Assembly: GCA_963691705.1 (NCBI GenBank)
Contig: OY829537.1
Location: 61,108,304-61,172,303, forward strand
Source: Viola odorata
Lineage: Eukaryota > Streptophyta > Magnoliopsida > Malpighiales > Violaceae
DNA length: 64,000 bases
Direction of reading: 5' to 3'
The stretch's first letter is position 1; each line of letters opens with the position of its first letter. Below are positions 1 to 12,976 of the stretch, in pieces. Under the pieces are notes generated by a model. The model saw only the letters and a list, made by a program, of their open reading frames with translations, had not been told where the DNA came from and did no database searches. A program made the position numbers and the translations under genes.

Positions 1-38
1 AAAATTTACCAAAGTTCAGACTAGAGTTTATCCGAATG

Positions 39-108
39 CGGTGGCTTTCAACCACTCTCCAGTTTATCCGAAGCGGTGGCTTTCAACCACTCTCCAGCTC
101 ATTTCACG
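39..108. repeat. short tandem repeat, 35-bp unit
   Basis: A unit of about 35 bp containing GCGGTGGCTTTCAACCACTC occurs twice in direct order, with one or two differences. It lies downstream (element sense) of the broken ORF1 of the minus-strand retroelement, so it probably belongs to that element's internal region. No coding frame explains it. Confidence 0.6.
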
Positions 109-321
109 TTGTAGCTTTCAACATTTATCCGCATAATACGAACCATGTCATTGATTTTTTTCAAAAAAGGTACAACCAATATAAGTTGGATTTCCTATCT
201 ACCAAAAGGCTAGTAGACCGAAGTCTAGGAACATGGTTACATGGGCAAAAAAGGAAAATCTAAGTAGCCGATGCACGCTTTTTTTTGAAGATGCTAACCT
301 CGGAAGTCGGGATCTGCTTGC

Positions 322-2033
322 TCATTTACAAAAGAAATTCCACGATGCAAGCTCTCCCTTTTGCATCATTACTTTGGCTTCCAAAGCCGCCACCCGCACT
401 CGTAGTGCTCGATTTTCCTTGTCTTTCTTGTTGGCGTGAGTGGTCAAAATTTTCATCACCGAATCTTTTTCTTTGATCATGGCATTTGATGCCTCCTTTT
501 TGCGGACTTCGCTACCCAAACGCTCCTTGAAGTCATCAACGGCCAACTCATGATTTGCCATGTGTATGCGAATGTTATCTCTGTTGTGCCTTTGTAGCTC
601 GTGCACCTCGAGCTCTAGGTCCATTTATTTGGCTTCCAAATCCTCTCTTTCTCGCGCCACTTGATCCCATTCTTCCCTCATCGTCCGCAATTGCTCTAAC
701 AATTGGGCGTGCGCTATGTAGCTAACCTCTCCCCTGATGTGAGATTCGCCTTCCTCCTCCATGAGCTTCTTATTCACGGGATGAGGTAAGATATTGCCGT
801 TAATTCGGTTTACCCTCCATCGTATGTATTCTTGGGTTGGCTGGGCGGGGACCACATGTCCTTCGAGGCAATATGGATCCTCTCATTCGCTTGCGTATTG
901 GCGAAGGGTAAGAGTTTCCGTTGAGTGCAAAAGACTTGATTCCGTCATTCCGAAGGTTGCGGGGACTACTTGTATGATGCAAAATTATCTCAAGACGAGA
1001 GCGGGGCAATAGGGTACGCACCCCCTTGCGCCAATCAAAGGAACCCAAAGCAACCGTCCATAACTCACTATAGGATTGACGCCACGCAACCATTTGGCAT
1101 GCTGATTGACCTATTCGTCGGAAAGGTCCAAGAACCTATCAACCCAAATGTGCTTGTCCTCCAATTTCCACTTATCTTTAGTGACCTCCTGACCCATTCC
1201 CTTAATGACCCTTCCCAAAGGATCCGAACCCATGTAGCTTGGTGAAAACAGAGATTGGTCTGGTGTTTGCTTGAAATGACTGATCAGCCAAACCGTCAAG
1301 AGTTGGAGACAACAAGAAATTGCCCCCCCTCCGGTTTGTCTGCAAAAGTCTAAGGCGCGGAAGGTTTTGGCTAAGATAGTCGTCGTAGGGTTGACCTCAT
1401 TCCTTTCTATTTCGCAAAAGACATTAGCTGCTTCGATGTCAATACAATCCTTCATTTTGGGAAACAAAATCAAACCGGTGATGGTGAAAGCCAAGATCCT
1501 CAACCGTACCCCCCTTAGGATGAGTGGAACTTGCTCACGATATCGGACAAAAACCAAACGGGCCTCTTATCTTTCCAGCGAGACGGGATCGCCACTATGG
1601 CATTCATCTCTATCTTAACGTTGACGGGCTCCATGAGAACGTTACAATAAATATTCGATATCGGGGGAGCGAAACCAAGTAGGGCGGCGTACTCTTCTAA
1701 GGTGGAGGTTAGGTCCAACCCTTGGTCAAAGGAGAAACAACGGTAATAAGGGTCCCAAAACCTTAGGGCAGCTTGGATGCAACTTAGATCGACCTTCACA
1801 TCCATGAGTAATGCAAGTTTCCCATAATCACATCTGAATTGTGCTTCTTCTTCCGTGCTCAGTTCATTCCTTAGTTTTCTGAGTTCTGAAACATCACACT
1901 CTATCATCTATGCTCTAATCTTGGTCGTAACATCGGGAATAAAACCCGGTTTCAACATATCACCTCGTGCCAACTGATCCTTGAAACTTAGACTCCCAAA
2001 AGCATCAAGTGAAATCATCGCGGGTGGTTCCAT
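322..2033 (-). pseudogene. Broken retroelement ORF1-like protein (DUF7745-type region plus coiled coil)
   Basis: Read on the minus strand, a protein starts at the ATG at 2033 and runs toward 322 through several breaks. An in-frame TAG lies at about 1908, directly before a second Met. Shifts of frame occur near 1540 and again between 1110 and 800, and a stop follows near 625. The first third has an acidic YGKLALLMDV segment, then WDPYYRCFSF and TLEEYAALLGF. From memory these are hallmarks of the plant DUF7745-type family found repeatedly near retrotransposons. Later parts (EYIRWRVNRI) fit the end of that domain, and the last 170 residues are a charged coiled coil. It lies just inside an LTR and primer-binding site, which is where Tat/Ogre elements carry an extra ORF1 before gag. 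The family name is recognition without a search. The breaks and the position are seen directly. No enzymatic motif is visible. Confidence 0.6.
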
Positions 2034-2527
2034 TTGAGTGAATAAACAGTGCGGGGCTTTTTTTCGGAAAAGAATCCTGTAATTTAAAAGATGAAATGTG
2101 AGGAAAATAAAGATGAAATCGTAGCATATCAAAGAAAAATGCACGAACATGATGCATGTGCTGGTGTGACTCCAACTATTTCTAACTGGCTGAAAAGTTT
2201 CCCGAATGTTACCCTAAAAGGGGTCCCCCATAAATGGATACGAGAGCGTTGACCGAATCATGACAAGGATCCTGGGCGCTCAATCCATTTAGGGGTTCAA
2301 CATCCGAGTTAGGGTTCATGAAAACATACTGGGACACAGGTCCGCAGGGCTTCACTAATACCTTCCTAATCCTATTGGGTATTATAGCCGACGATAAGCA
2401 TTATGTATGAGATGCATATGAACAATTTATTAAAGCCAATAGTATATAACAATCATGAAAACAATTTATTTAAAGCAAGTAAATAATAAAAAAGCAAACA
2501 CCATAAAATCGGCTTCGACCCTACTAG

Positions 2528-2545
2528 TCCCCAATGAAGTCGCCA
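2528..2545 (-). promoter_or_regulatory. Retrotransposon primer-binding site
   Basis: On the minus strand, 3 bp after the LTR end, lies TGGCGACTTCATTGGGGA. It starts with the TGG expected to pair with a tRNA CCA end, and it resembles the TGGCGACT...TGGGGA sites of Tat/Ogre-type gypsy elements. It fixes the orientation of the element as minus strand. Confidence 0.75.
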
Positions 2546-2548
2546 AAC

Positions 2549-5500
2549 TGTCGCACCCCCTTTTTCGTTGAAAACGAGTAAAGGTTTGGGACGGGCCATA
2601 ATGCGAGACAAGCGTTGGACTTGTCTTAACATCATACAAAATGAAGTCGTCACCCTAATTTTCTAAGGTTTAGGGAACCTAATCGTCATGGCATTGAAAT
2701 AAACAAACTAAGGCACAATGGTCTAAACCAAAGAACGATGGTTCGAGGTCGTGATTATGGACTTGGGAAGGTGTTAGACACCCAAGTCACATCCTACAAA
2801 GGTTACCGGTATGCGACGTTACATCTTAGCATTTTTCGTTGGGACTTGTTATTTCCGATTGGGACCGAAGGACGGGTTTACCGTTTGTTCGTACGCTAGA
2901 GCGGGCGTTCCCCCCTTATCATTGGGCCATGCATGATTAATTTAAACTAGGTGATTCTATCATGGAAAAACTAACAAAGTACATTTTATGGATGCGCATA
3001 TTCCGTGTGGGATCGAAGCCACCATGCTTAGTATTTAACAAGAAAACAATTAATTTCATGGCATGAAAGACAAGTGATATAAACATGTTGTGCATGTGAG
3101 TTTGATTTTAATTGTTTTAGCAATTCTATACGTCATGTATACGAGTAGGGTGGTTCTAGCGCCTACTAGGGTGTCATGCATTCGATTCGGTTTTTAGACT
3201 TCCACTAAACATACAAGGAGAAGTTTTAAGGTAACCTTACCTTTCGGATGAACCCCGATCGATCCATCTCTTCAAAACCATGATTAACGACAATTGACAT
3301 AAATATTTAGGTATATGCAAACATACACGATTTTTAACTACTTAGCTAATTATTACAAACCACAATTCATAATAAAAACTACTTATCTAAATATTACAAA
3401 TTGGAGGTCGGAATAACTATCTAACTACTTATTACAACAAGTGAAATACTAATTATTATAACAAGTGAAATGGGTAGTTAATTATTACAACAAGTTTAGC
3501 AATTAATTATTACCGCATACACGCAATTAGAAATAATTGACAATTAATTATCACATCGAATGCATGGAAATAAAGCCTACCATTCTAATGGGTCGGGCTA
3601 GGCCCATACTTGGATTTCTAGTTTTTTGGACGATGTGCATGCAAACAATATTTACGGAAAACATTAAAGAAAACAAAAAAGGATAAAACGTACTTTTGAA
3701 CGAGGATTTAAAGCTTTAACCTACAAAGCGAGAGTGTTAGCGAAGGTTTGAAAATAAATAAATAATAAAGAGCGCATGCAATATTTATTTAATTTGACGA
3801 ATAAATATTTAAATAAACATGATAAACAAATAAATATTTTATTTCATGTCAAATAAATAAATAATTGAACATAAGAAGCAAGTAAACAATTAATTAGACA
3901 TGGCAAGCAAGTAATCAATTAGTTCATTTATTTCATATGAGCAATTTATAATTATTTAAACATGGCATAATTAATATTCGATTTATTTATAACATGCAAG
4001 CATATTAATCATTTCACAATAATTTAAACGTGGCATGTGGTATTATTATCATGTGAACATACGAGTATTTCATATGACTTGAATAATGCACAAAAAAACA
4101 TACAAATAATCCATACAATTTAAATATATCATTTGACATACGAACATTTTAATATCATTTAAACACAAAAATAAAAAGCATACGAATGTTTTACGCAATT
4201 TAACATGTTATAAAAGCATACAAATATTTTTATTAATTTGAACATGTTATAAAAGCATGCGAATATTTTTACAATTTTGACGAAAAATAAATGGGTCGGG
4301 CCCCACATAGGAATTTTTGGACATGACAAAATAGGCTTGGAATTAATCCAAGCCCAAAACATTTTAATTAAAACAAATGGGCTTAGCAAAGGCCAAGCCC
4401 ATCACCTTTCTTATTCGCAAAACAGCACCAGTAGCCTTCTTCTTCCTCTTCTCCACGTCGCCGGCCACCATGGCCGGCGACTCAAGCTTCACCCCACCCA
4501 TGGAATTTACCCAAAACAGCCCCAATCATCATGTTATCAAAGCAGTAGATCAAGGCAACAAAAACAGCAAGAAATTTTAATGAAAATAGTGGCGTTTTAA
4601 CAAGTGAAAACTAAACTAATTAACATGCATATATAGCTTATTAATTACTCAAGTTATTATACAATCAAATTGAAGCAAGGGACATGTAATTAGCATGAAA
4701 ACTAAGCATGTGAGGCAAGTTTAAGCAATTAATTTCATGCTTTAGAGACAAAACAAAAATTTAAAGAGAAGCTAGTGAGAGAGAGAGTTTACTCTCCAGG
4801 AGAGAATTTGGCCAAGAAGGATGAGCAAGAAATGGAGATTAAGAGGAGATTTTGGTGCCTTTATTTCGTTGCATGAAGCAAGCTATTTATAGAGAAAGGT
4901 TGAGTCGGTTTGGAGGAAGTTTGTGGCTGCAAAATGGCGTGTGGTTCGTAGGGGGAGGTGGAAGGTGAACAGTGGCCGGAGTGGAGGCCAAGTTTGGGCT
5001 TGTGTGGCTAGGGATTGCCGATGGAATGTTTGGTGATGATGAATTGCAGTCGGCAAACCTAGCTAGGAAGAAATGTGAGGTAATTTTGGATATTCATGCA
5101 TTAATTGTCATTAATGCATGAATTTGGATACGAACGGGATATTTTGGTACGAGCGAATTCGTACGAAAGTGAAAAATAAATCCGAGCCGAGGAAACCACG
5201 ACGTGCAGAAAAATAAGACAAGAAAACTAGTATATGGCGAATAAATGCAAAACTTGTTTTAACGTATTTATTTTCTCTTTCGGAAACACTAAAAGTTCAG
5301 ACGTAAAATAAATGTCCTTACGACAAAAATTGAATAAAACCAAACTCGATGGCGTGAAGGAGAAAAATAGTTCGTAATTATCAATTAAAGAAATTACGCG
5401 TCCAACCCACGGTCCCGGGAAACTTGCTCGGGATCGATAGAAGTTTGCGTAAAGACAGTCGAAAGTACGGAAAAAATGAGAAGGCACGAAATGACACGGA

Positions 5501-5793
5501 ATATTAAACAAACTAGCCTAGGACCAAGAATCGACAGAAATTTGACCTAGACGAGCTATTAAATGCGGCAAACATAAAAAATACGTAAATGCGTTGACGA
5601 AAACAGAAAAATACGGTTTAGTCGAAAATACGAGAAAAATACAAAAAATTCAAAAGACGTGAAATGATGTGAAATATTAAAACAAATAGTCCATGATCAA
5701 AAATCGATTGAAATTTGACGTAAACGGGCTATTAATGCGACATGCAATAAAATGAAAAAAGTTGTGACGTAAGTCAAAATTCGGGTAGCAACA
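2549..5793 (-). mobile_element. LTR of a Tat/Ogre-like Ty3/gypsy element (5' LTR of a minus-strand copy)
   Basis: The left edge starts TGTCGCACCC directly beside the primer-binding site. The right edge, ending GGGTAGCAACA, is its imperfect inverted counterpart (TGTTGCTACCC). The block between is 3.2 kb with no gene of its own. Length, primer site and the ORF1-like protein inside all fit the Tat/Ogre branch, whose LTRs are often several kb long. Immediately after 5793 the reading frame of a copia polyprotein begins in mid-protein, so the element is inserted inside that copia. The other LTR and the TSD lie outside the window. The right edge could be 5790 or 5796 instead. Confidence 0.7.
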
Positions 5794-8700
5794 ACAGGTA
5801 AAACTTGTCTTATTTCTGCTTCCAACCAATGGGTTATTGATTCTGGTGCGAATGAGCACATGACAGGTAATCCCAATGTCTTCTCGAGCATTAAGAAAGT
5901 CACAATACCCACACTTGTTACTATTGTAGATGGTACCACCTGTAATGTTGTGGGTTCCGGTACTGTCAACCCTACATCTGCTATTACTATGTCATTTGTG
6001 CTTAGTCTACCAGAGTTAACATTTAATTTGATGTCTGTGAGTAAGCTAATTAAAGACCTGAATTGCTTCATCTCTTTCTTCCCTGATCACTGTTTATTTC
6101 AGGATATTGTGACAAAACAGGTTATTGGCAGAGGACACGTATTTGGTGGTCTATACATTCTCGATTCATGGGTCCCAAAGCTAGTTGCGTGTTTTAGTGC
6201 TACCTCCTTGTTTGAAGCTCACTGTCATTTAGGACATCCGTGTCTGCAGAACATCAAGCAAGTGTATCCACAATTCAAGTCTGCTACTTCTCTTGATTGT
6301 GAATCTTGTCATTTTGCGAAGCACCATCGCACTTCTTTGGGTCCACGGACTAATAGGCATGCGGATTCGATGTTTCAATTGGTCTATTCTGATGTTTGGG
6401 GTCCATGCTCTGTAACCTCTAAGCTAGGATTTCGATATTTTGTCACATTTATGGATGATTACTCCAGAATGACTTGGGTATACTTTATGAAGAGTCGCTC
6501 TGAGGTATTTTCTCATTTTTGTGCCTTTTGTACTGAAATTAAGACTCAGTATGGTATGTTTGTTCGCATTCTTATGAGTGATAATGCTAAGGAATACATG
6601 TCAGAATCCTTTCAAAAATATATGACTCAGCATGGTATGTTGCATTAGTCTTCTTGTGTTGATACCCTAGCTCAAAATGGTGTGGCAGAGAGAAAGAACA
6701 GACACCTTTTAGAAACTGCTCATGCTCTTTTATTTCAGAATAAGGTTCCTAAGCAATTTTGGATTGATGCTATTTCTACAACATGTTTCTTGATTAATCT
6801 TATGCCTTCTGCAGTTCTAGATGGTGGTATTCCATATACAACATTGCTTGATCGTGGTAAACTAGTATTTCCCATTGAGCCGAAGATTTTTGGTTGCACC
6901 TGCTATGTTCGTGATGTTCGTCCTCACATTACGAAGTTGGACCCTAAGGCTTTAAAGTGTGTATTCTTGGGGTATTCTCGACTTCAGAAGGGGTACCGAT
7001 GATACTCTCCAAACCTTCAGAAATATCTAGTGTCCATTGATGTTGCCTTCTCAGAATAGATACCATTCTTCTCATCTCATCCTACTCCCACTCAACAGGA
7101 TAAGGATGATGATGGTGATGATGACTGGCTTGTCTATCCCACAATCTCTCTTGGTATCTCTGAGCAATCTTCTAGAGATGTTGTCCTACACTAGTCTACT
7201 TCCTTGAGTCCCTCTTCTGGTACTCTTGATCAGTCTTCTAGTGATACTGCTCTAGATTAGGCTAATTCTTCAGGTATTTCTGAGCATCCACCTGTAGATA
7301 TTGTTATGATTCAGTCTCCTGATCTCTCGGTTATAAAAGACCCACCTTGTAGTGATCCTCTGGTCCCTGCACCTCCACCAGAGCCCTCGGTACCTGCTCC
7401 CTCTGCTGATCTGGATCTACCCATTAGTCTTCGTAAAGGTAAACGACAATGCAAATCTGTTTACTTAATTGCCAACTTTGTCTCTTATGATGGCTTATCT
7501 GGTTCGACACGTGCTTTGATTTCTTCTCTAGACTCTGTTGTTCCTAAAATAGTAAAGGAAGCATTGAGTCATTCTGGTTGGACAAATGCAATGCTTGAGG
7601 AGATTACAGCTTTGGATGATAATCAGACTTGGGATTTGGTGAATTTACCAAAGGAGAAGAAAGTTGTGGGGGTGTAAATGGGTGTTTGCAGTTAAAGTCA
7701 ATCCAGATGGTTATGTGACCCGCCTTAAGGCATGACTTGTTGCCAAAGGATATGCTCAAACATATGTGGTGGATTACTCTGAGACTTTTTCTCATGTGGC
7801 CAAATTATCTTCTGTGAGGTTATTCATTTCTTTGGCCGCTTCCAGGAATTGGCCCCTACATCAGTTGGACATCAAGAATGCCTTCCTTCATGGTAACCTA
7901 CAGGAGGAAGTCTATATGGAGCAACCACCTGGGTTTGTTGCTCATGGGGGGTATGAGAAAGTTTGTCGTTTGAAGAAGGCTTTGTATGGTCTAAAACAGA
8001 GTCCTCGTGCCTGGTTTGGCAAGTTAAGTGAGGTAGTTTTAGAATTTGGCATGCAAAAGAGTCAGTGTGATTATTCAGTGTTTTATAGACAATCTATTGT
8101 TGGTGTTATTTTGCTTGTTGTGTATGTGGATGACATTATCATTACAAGAGATGACAGTGTCGGGATTTCTTCTCTCAAATCTTTTCTGCATACCAAGTTT
8201 AGTACGAAAGACTTGGATCAGCTGAAATACTTTCTAGCGATAGAAGTTTCCAGGAGCAACAAAAGTATCTTCTTAGCTCAAAGAAAGTATGTTCTTGATC
8301 TTCTTGCAGAAACATGAAAGTTGGGAGCCAAGCCCTATAGTACACCTATTGCTTCTAATGTCCATCTCACGAAAGATGACGGTGACCCGTTTGATGATCC
8401 TGAGAAGTATAGGAGATTAGTTGGGAAACTAAACTATCTCATAGTGACACATCCTGACATCACCTTCGCAGTTAGTGTTGTCAGTCAGTTCATGTCTACT
8501 CCAACAGATAAGCATTGGGAAACTCTTGAGCATATCTTGTGTTATCTGAAAGGGGCATCTGGTCTCGGGATCCTATATAGTAACCATGGTCACAACCATG
8601 TTGAGTGTTTTGCAGATGCGGATTGGGCCGGGTTGAAGATTGATAGAAGATCAATAACCGGCTATTGTGTCTTTGTTGGTGGGAATCTGATCTCATGGAG

Positions 8701-9080
8701 GAGCAAGAAGCAAAATGTGGTGTCGCGATCTAGTGCAGAGTCTGAATACAGAGCAATGGCACAATCCTCCTGTGAGATTTTATGGATGCGACAACTTCTA
8801 GCTGAAATTGGTATAAAACATTCTTCACCTTCAAAACTCTAGTGTGATAATCAAGCTGCTCTTCATATTGCTGCAAATCCTGTCTATCATGAGAGGACTA
8901 AACACATTGAAGTAGACTGTCACTTCATTAGTGAGAAAATTCAGGAAAATCTCATTTCTACTCAGTACGTGAAGACAGGTGAACAATTGGGTGATCTCTT
9001 CACGAAAGCTCTTCCAGGTCCTCAAGTGAATTACCTTTGTAACAAACTGGGCATGATTAATATCTATGCTCCAGCTTCAG
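5794..9080 (+). pseudogene. Decayed Ty1/copia pol (protease to RNase H), 5' part displaced
   Basis: The frame is open from the first base after the Tat LTR. It runs through a protease motif (WVIDSGANEHMT), the GAG-pre-integrase segment (HLGHP...C..C), the integrase core (YSDVWGP, FMDDYSR, GVAERKNRH), the reverse transcriptase (LDIKNAFLHG, YGLKQSPRAW, YVDDIII) and RNase H ([25 protein letters not shown]). Breaks: TAG at 6646, TGA at 7000, further stops between 7055 and 7260, a one-base shift near 7672 followed by TGA near 7732, TGA near 8315 and TAG at 8840. Most stops fit C-to-T type decay. Gag and the 5' LTR are not in the window because the Tat element separates them. It cannot make a working polyprotein. 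Confidence 0.92.
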
Positions 9081-9086
9081 GAGGAG

Positions 9087-9290
9087 TGTTAGAATGTATA
9101 GGTATTTATACTTGTATATGTATTGGTATAACTAGAGTAGTAAGTATAGAGTATATATAGGTGTGTATACCTATTGTATAATGTAAGAAACATTTTCTTC
9201 ATTTGTTCAATCACAGTTAGGAAGCCGGTCTGAATGATATTCTGTTGCCCTCTGCCTTCTTCTGTTATCTTCCATCTTAAGTCGCCCCTT
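9087..9290 (+). mobile_element. 3' LTR of the decayed copia element
   Basis: A purine run (GGAGGAG) directly precedes TGTTAGAATGTATAGG at 9087, a typical copia LTR start. The block contains TATA-like and T-rich sequence as expected. The right edge is not certain because the 5' LTR is not present for comparison. About 200 bp is the usual size. Confidence 0.6.
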
Positions 9291-10966
9291 ATGCTCTTTT
9301 TTTGTAAAAGTGAGAAAAAAATAGATCTAATCAAAAGATTTACTGTTTAAATTTTAAAGAAATAGACAGTAAAAATATAAGATTTCAGCACTCAATCAAT
9401 TCTATTATTAGAAGTCAATGAGTGATCTAATCCTCGAAGAGGTAAACTAAAGGAGAGGGAGCTCAATCCTTAGAACCTACCTGCTAGGGTTTAGCTAGGA
9501 ATGCAATGAGTGCTCGCCCTAAAGGTTTCTATAGTGAATCCGATACAAGAACAAGTGGCATTCTATGTCTTCCTCTTAGCCTTCACTTCCGACGGCAAAA
9601 AATAGGAAAAGCTCATCTAATGTGGTCACTTTTAACGTCACATCTGTTAGTGAAGAAGAGCCCCACATGGTATCAATGCGCATAGGCGTAGGAGTTTTGC
9701 AAGTCACTTTATATTAATTAGAAGTCCTACCTTAGTTCAATATAGAACAATACTTCTATGGTTACTTGTAACAATAATTTTTGTTTTGTTCATGATTTAA
9801 AATTTTAAAATATTTATTTTGATTCATAATTTAGAATACACTAGGTTGCTACTTTTCTTTTAATCAAAGTTATGCATAAATTTGCACGTATAGTATTTTT
9901 TTAATAAATTAACTGGGTTATTCTAATTGAATTCCTTAATCATTGACTCAGGAATTAATCGATTCGATATATGAATGGTTTTGAAACACTATTTGAGTGA
10001 ACCTGATTGCACCAATGAATCATTGACCTGAAACCTAGAACGATTTATTATCTAGGTCAATTATGATACCTTTGACATTAAGGAAGTGGGTAGGTTAATA
10101 ATATATATGGGGATGGGGATGGCAGACATGACACCATTCGTTGAAGTAAGATAGCAAGGGGTCTTTCCCTGTGGCTTCTTTTTGTGGGTTGCTTGAGAAC
10201 AAGAGAATTAGTGGTACTTTTTTCCTTAATGGTGCGGTCTCTAAGGTTTGGGTAGGCACCGCACTCTCAAGGTTGATTTTTTTTTGTTAGCTGCTCCTTC
10301 TTCAACGGTACCCACACAAAAAATTGTGCGCCAGCAATATTATCCCTCTGGAGGCGCTCTCGTGCGTATGTTGTGGTTTAATTCGAGAATCACCGAGCCA
10401 AAGTAAGGTGGTGGGGTGCATCGGGTTCTATGTCGGCAGATGTTGATCGGGTTTGGGACTATTGGGAGGGTCTCAATCTTTATCGAGGGCACATGCAACA
10501 GTCCTTTTGGAGAGTCTTGTTTTCAAGCATCGCCATTACCAGTATATCTAGTTACACCATAATGGTGTCTTGTTACAAGGTCGAGCATTAATTTAATGTG
10601 GAGAGAGTTATTGACATTTAATCTTCCTAAATCTTCCAAGTTTTCTTAAACTCTAACATATTAAACTATTAAAAGTTTAAAACTAAACAAAAAAAGCTTC
10701 TTTACTTCTTCTTTTTTTCATATCATTTAACAAACTCACTATCAAAATGTTTAAAAAATTATTTTACATAAATAGTTTATATTTTTATTATTTCTTTATT
10801 ACTTTTATCTAAAATACTTTAATTATATTATTTACTTTGTACTTGAAGTTTGAAATAATTTTTTATATTCTATAAAAGAATAATATATATATATATATAT
10901 ATTTATACAAATAACAATAACGTTATATTTCATTTTCCTATTTTATTATCTAACATTATTTTCATA
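9291..10966. other. AT-rich spacer without recognised gene
   Basis: No reading frame with family features is seen on either strand. A (TA)n run lies near 10888. Two GC-richer patches, about 9430-9700 and 10120-10560, look like old transposon remnants, but I could not name them. Confidence 0.5.
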
Positions 10967-10975
10967 TATATTTTA

Positions 10976-11429
10976 GGGTAAATTATGTAAAAACTCTATA
11001 GTTTGTAAAATGTTCTACTTAACCCTTTATAGTTTAAAAGCTTACAATCTCAGTATCATGAAAGTTACAATTTTAACCTTTTTAGTAGTTAAAAAATTCA
11101 AATAAAATGGTAAAAAAATTAAATAAATATAAAAATTTGAGAAAAAATGTAAAAAATATGGAGAGTCATTGCACTGAAAAATTAAAAAAAAAAGATTTAT
11201 TTTTAAAAACAATTGTAAAAAAAATGAACTAAACTTTTTTCCTTGTTTTAGGTTATACTATATTTGTTACCAAATTTTAATAATTTTTTCTATTTTTTGC
11301 TATTTTATTTTAATTTTTAATTATTATAAAGGTTAAAATTATAACTTTCAAAAAACTATAGAGTTGATATTGCAAAAGAGATTAAATGGAACATTTTGCA
11401 AACTGTATGAGTTTTTGTATAGTTTACTC
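10976..11429. mobile_element. 454-bp MITE with 9-bp TSD (Mutator type)
   Basis: The two halves form a long imperfect inverted repeat starting GGGTAAATTATG on the left and ending TATAGTTTACTC on the right. Both edges are flanked by the identical 9-mer TATATTTTA (10967-10975 and 11430-11438). A 9-bp duplication is the signature of Mutator-like transposition. There is no coding capacity, so it would need a transposase supplied in trans. The flank is AT-rich, but an exact 9-bp match at both ends is unlikely by chance. Confidence 0.8.
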
Positions 11430-11704
11430 TATATTTTAACTAAATAGTTTAATAACTTTTACCTTGATTCTTACTCCTTTCGCTTTATATTAAATATTTT
11501 TTTAGCTTTTGGTAAAAAAAATTAAAAAAGGAGGGCACAATTTTTTAGAATAATTTTAATATTAAATAATTATATATTTTTTATAATAAATTAATTAATC
11601 ACTAGATATTCATTTATATCCTCTATATTAAATAAAATAATCATAAATTAATTAAAAATGATATTTAATTTGATAAAAAAAACATTTAATAAGATGGGAG
11701 GAAG

Positions 11705-12751
11705 TAGACCTGTCAATTCGGGTCTGCGGGTCGGACCCGACAGACCCGGGAAAAATCGGGCCGAGACTGGTCCCGGCCCGGAAGAAATACGGGACCAAAA
11801 ATTGGTCCCGGTCCCGACCCGGGTAAATGGCTCGGGTCCGGGACTGGACCCGACGCGGCCCGACGATATTTATTTATTTATTTATTTTTAAATAAAAATT
11901 CAATTTGATCCTTTTTAATTATGAGTTTTCAATTAAGTCCTCCTTATTTCGTAATCATCAATTTTCAATTAGGTCCTTTCGTTAAAATTTAAACTAATGC
12001 TTATTTAGTTAATTAATTACTATAAATTATAACAATCAATGCTTTAAAAAAATAAAAAATCAATCAAACATTAAAAATTAAAATCAATCAAATTTAATTT
12101 AAAAAATGAGTCAAATGTAAGAAATATCATTCATACATTATGCATAAATGACATTAGCCACTTTCTTCTTTTGTTCATTATTAAAGCTCCCTTGTGACCG
12201 TTATTCAATTGAAAATAACCAAATTAAAATAATTAAAATAATAAATATAATAAATATACTAAATATACAATGTCAGTTTAAAAAAATGGAAGAGTGCATT
12301 TAATAATTGCATGAAAATCAAAGAATTAAATTGAATTGGGAAATTGAATTGAATTGAATTGGGAAATGGCAGGTAATAATTGTCATTCAATTCAATTCCT
12401 TGATTTTCATGCAATTAAATGACACAATCATTTCTTACCAAATCCACCTCCCCTAACCCATTCCATTACGGTATTACCACTCTTCTTCTTACCAAATCCA
12501 AATCCAAACCCTCCAATTAGTTTCTTTCACCCCTCACGTTTTAATCTCCCTAAGCCCAAATCCAACTATTTTCTAACTTAGCAATAACATATTAGAAAAT
12601 AGAAACTTAGGATTTTTTTTTTTTTTTTTTAGGAAAGGTTGTTGTCGAGTCTCGGGTCAGACCCGTAGACCCGACGGTCCCGAAAATTTTCGGGACCCGA
12701 CCCGGCCCGATTTCCCGGGTCTCGGGACCGGGTCCATTCTTGACTGGTCTA
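11705..12751. mobile_element. Non-autonomous hAT element, 8-bp TSD
   Basis: Short inverted ends TAGACC(T/A)GTCAA are flanked by the exact 8-bp repeat GGAGGAAG (11697-11704 and 12752-12759), the duplication size of hAT elements. GC-rich subterminal blocks made of many GACCCG/CGGGTC copies occupy about 130 bp at each end. Such clustered motifs commonly serve as transposase binding sites. The middle is AT-rich, carries no transposase and holds its own hairpin at 12298-12420. It ends 225 bp before the VPS20 start codon. Confidence 0.85.
12298..12420. repeat. Hairpin inside the hAT element
   Basis: The arm at about 12298-12335 (with TTGCATGAAAATCAAAG) and the arm at about 12384-12420 (TTGATTTTCATGCAA) are nearly perfect inverted copies, separated by a loop of about 48 bp. 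It may be a small nested foldback element or an internal duplication. Confidence 0.7.
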
Positions 12752-12976
12752 GGAGGAAGTAAAAAAAAGAAAAAGAAAATATGCTTGTTTCGGTTTTGAC
12801 AATATTGACATCGATATCCCACGATTATGATAGGTTTTTGTAAAATGAAAGAGAGAAAATGCGCTGGACTCTTTTTACAATGGAAATTCCTCTTGACTCC
12901 TGAATCTGGTTTTGTTTCAGCTCTGCAACAAGCGAAAGAAACCTCAATCTTTCGAATTCTATACTCGATTCGATTG

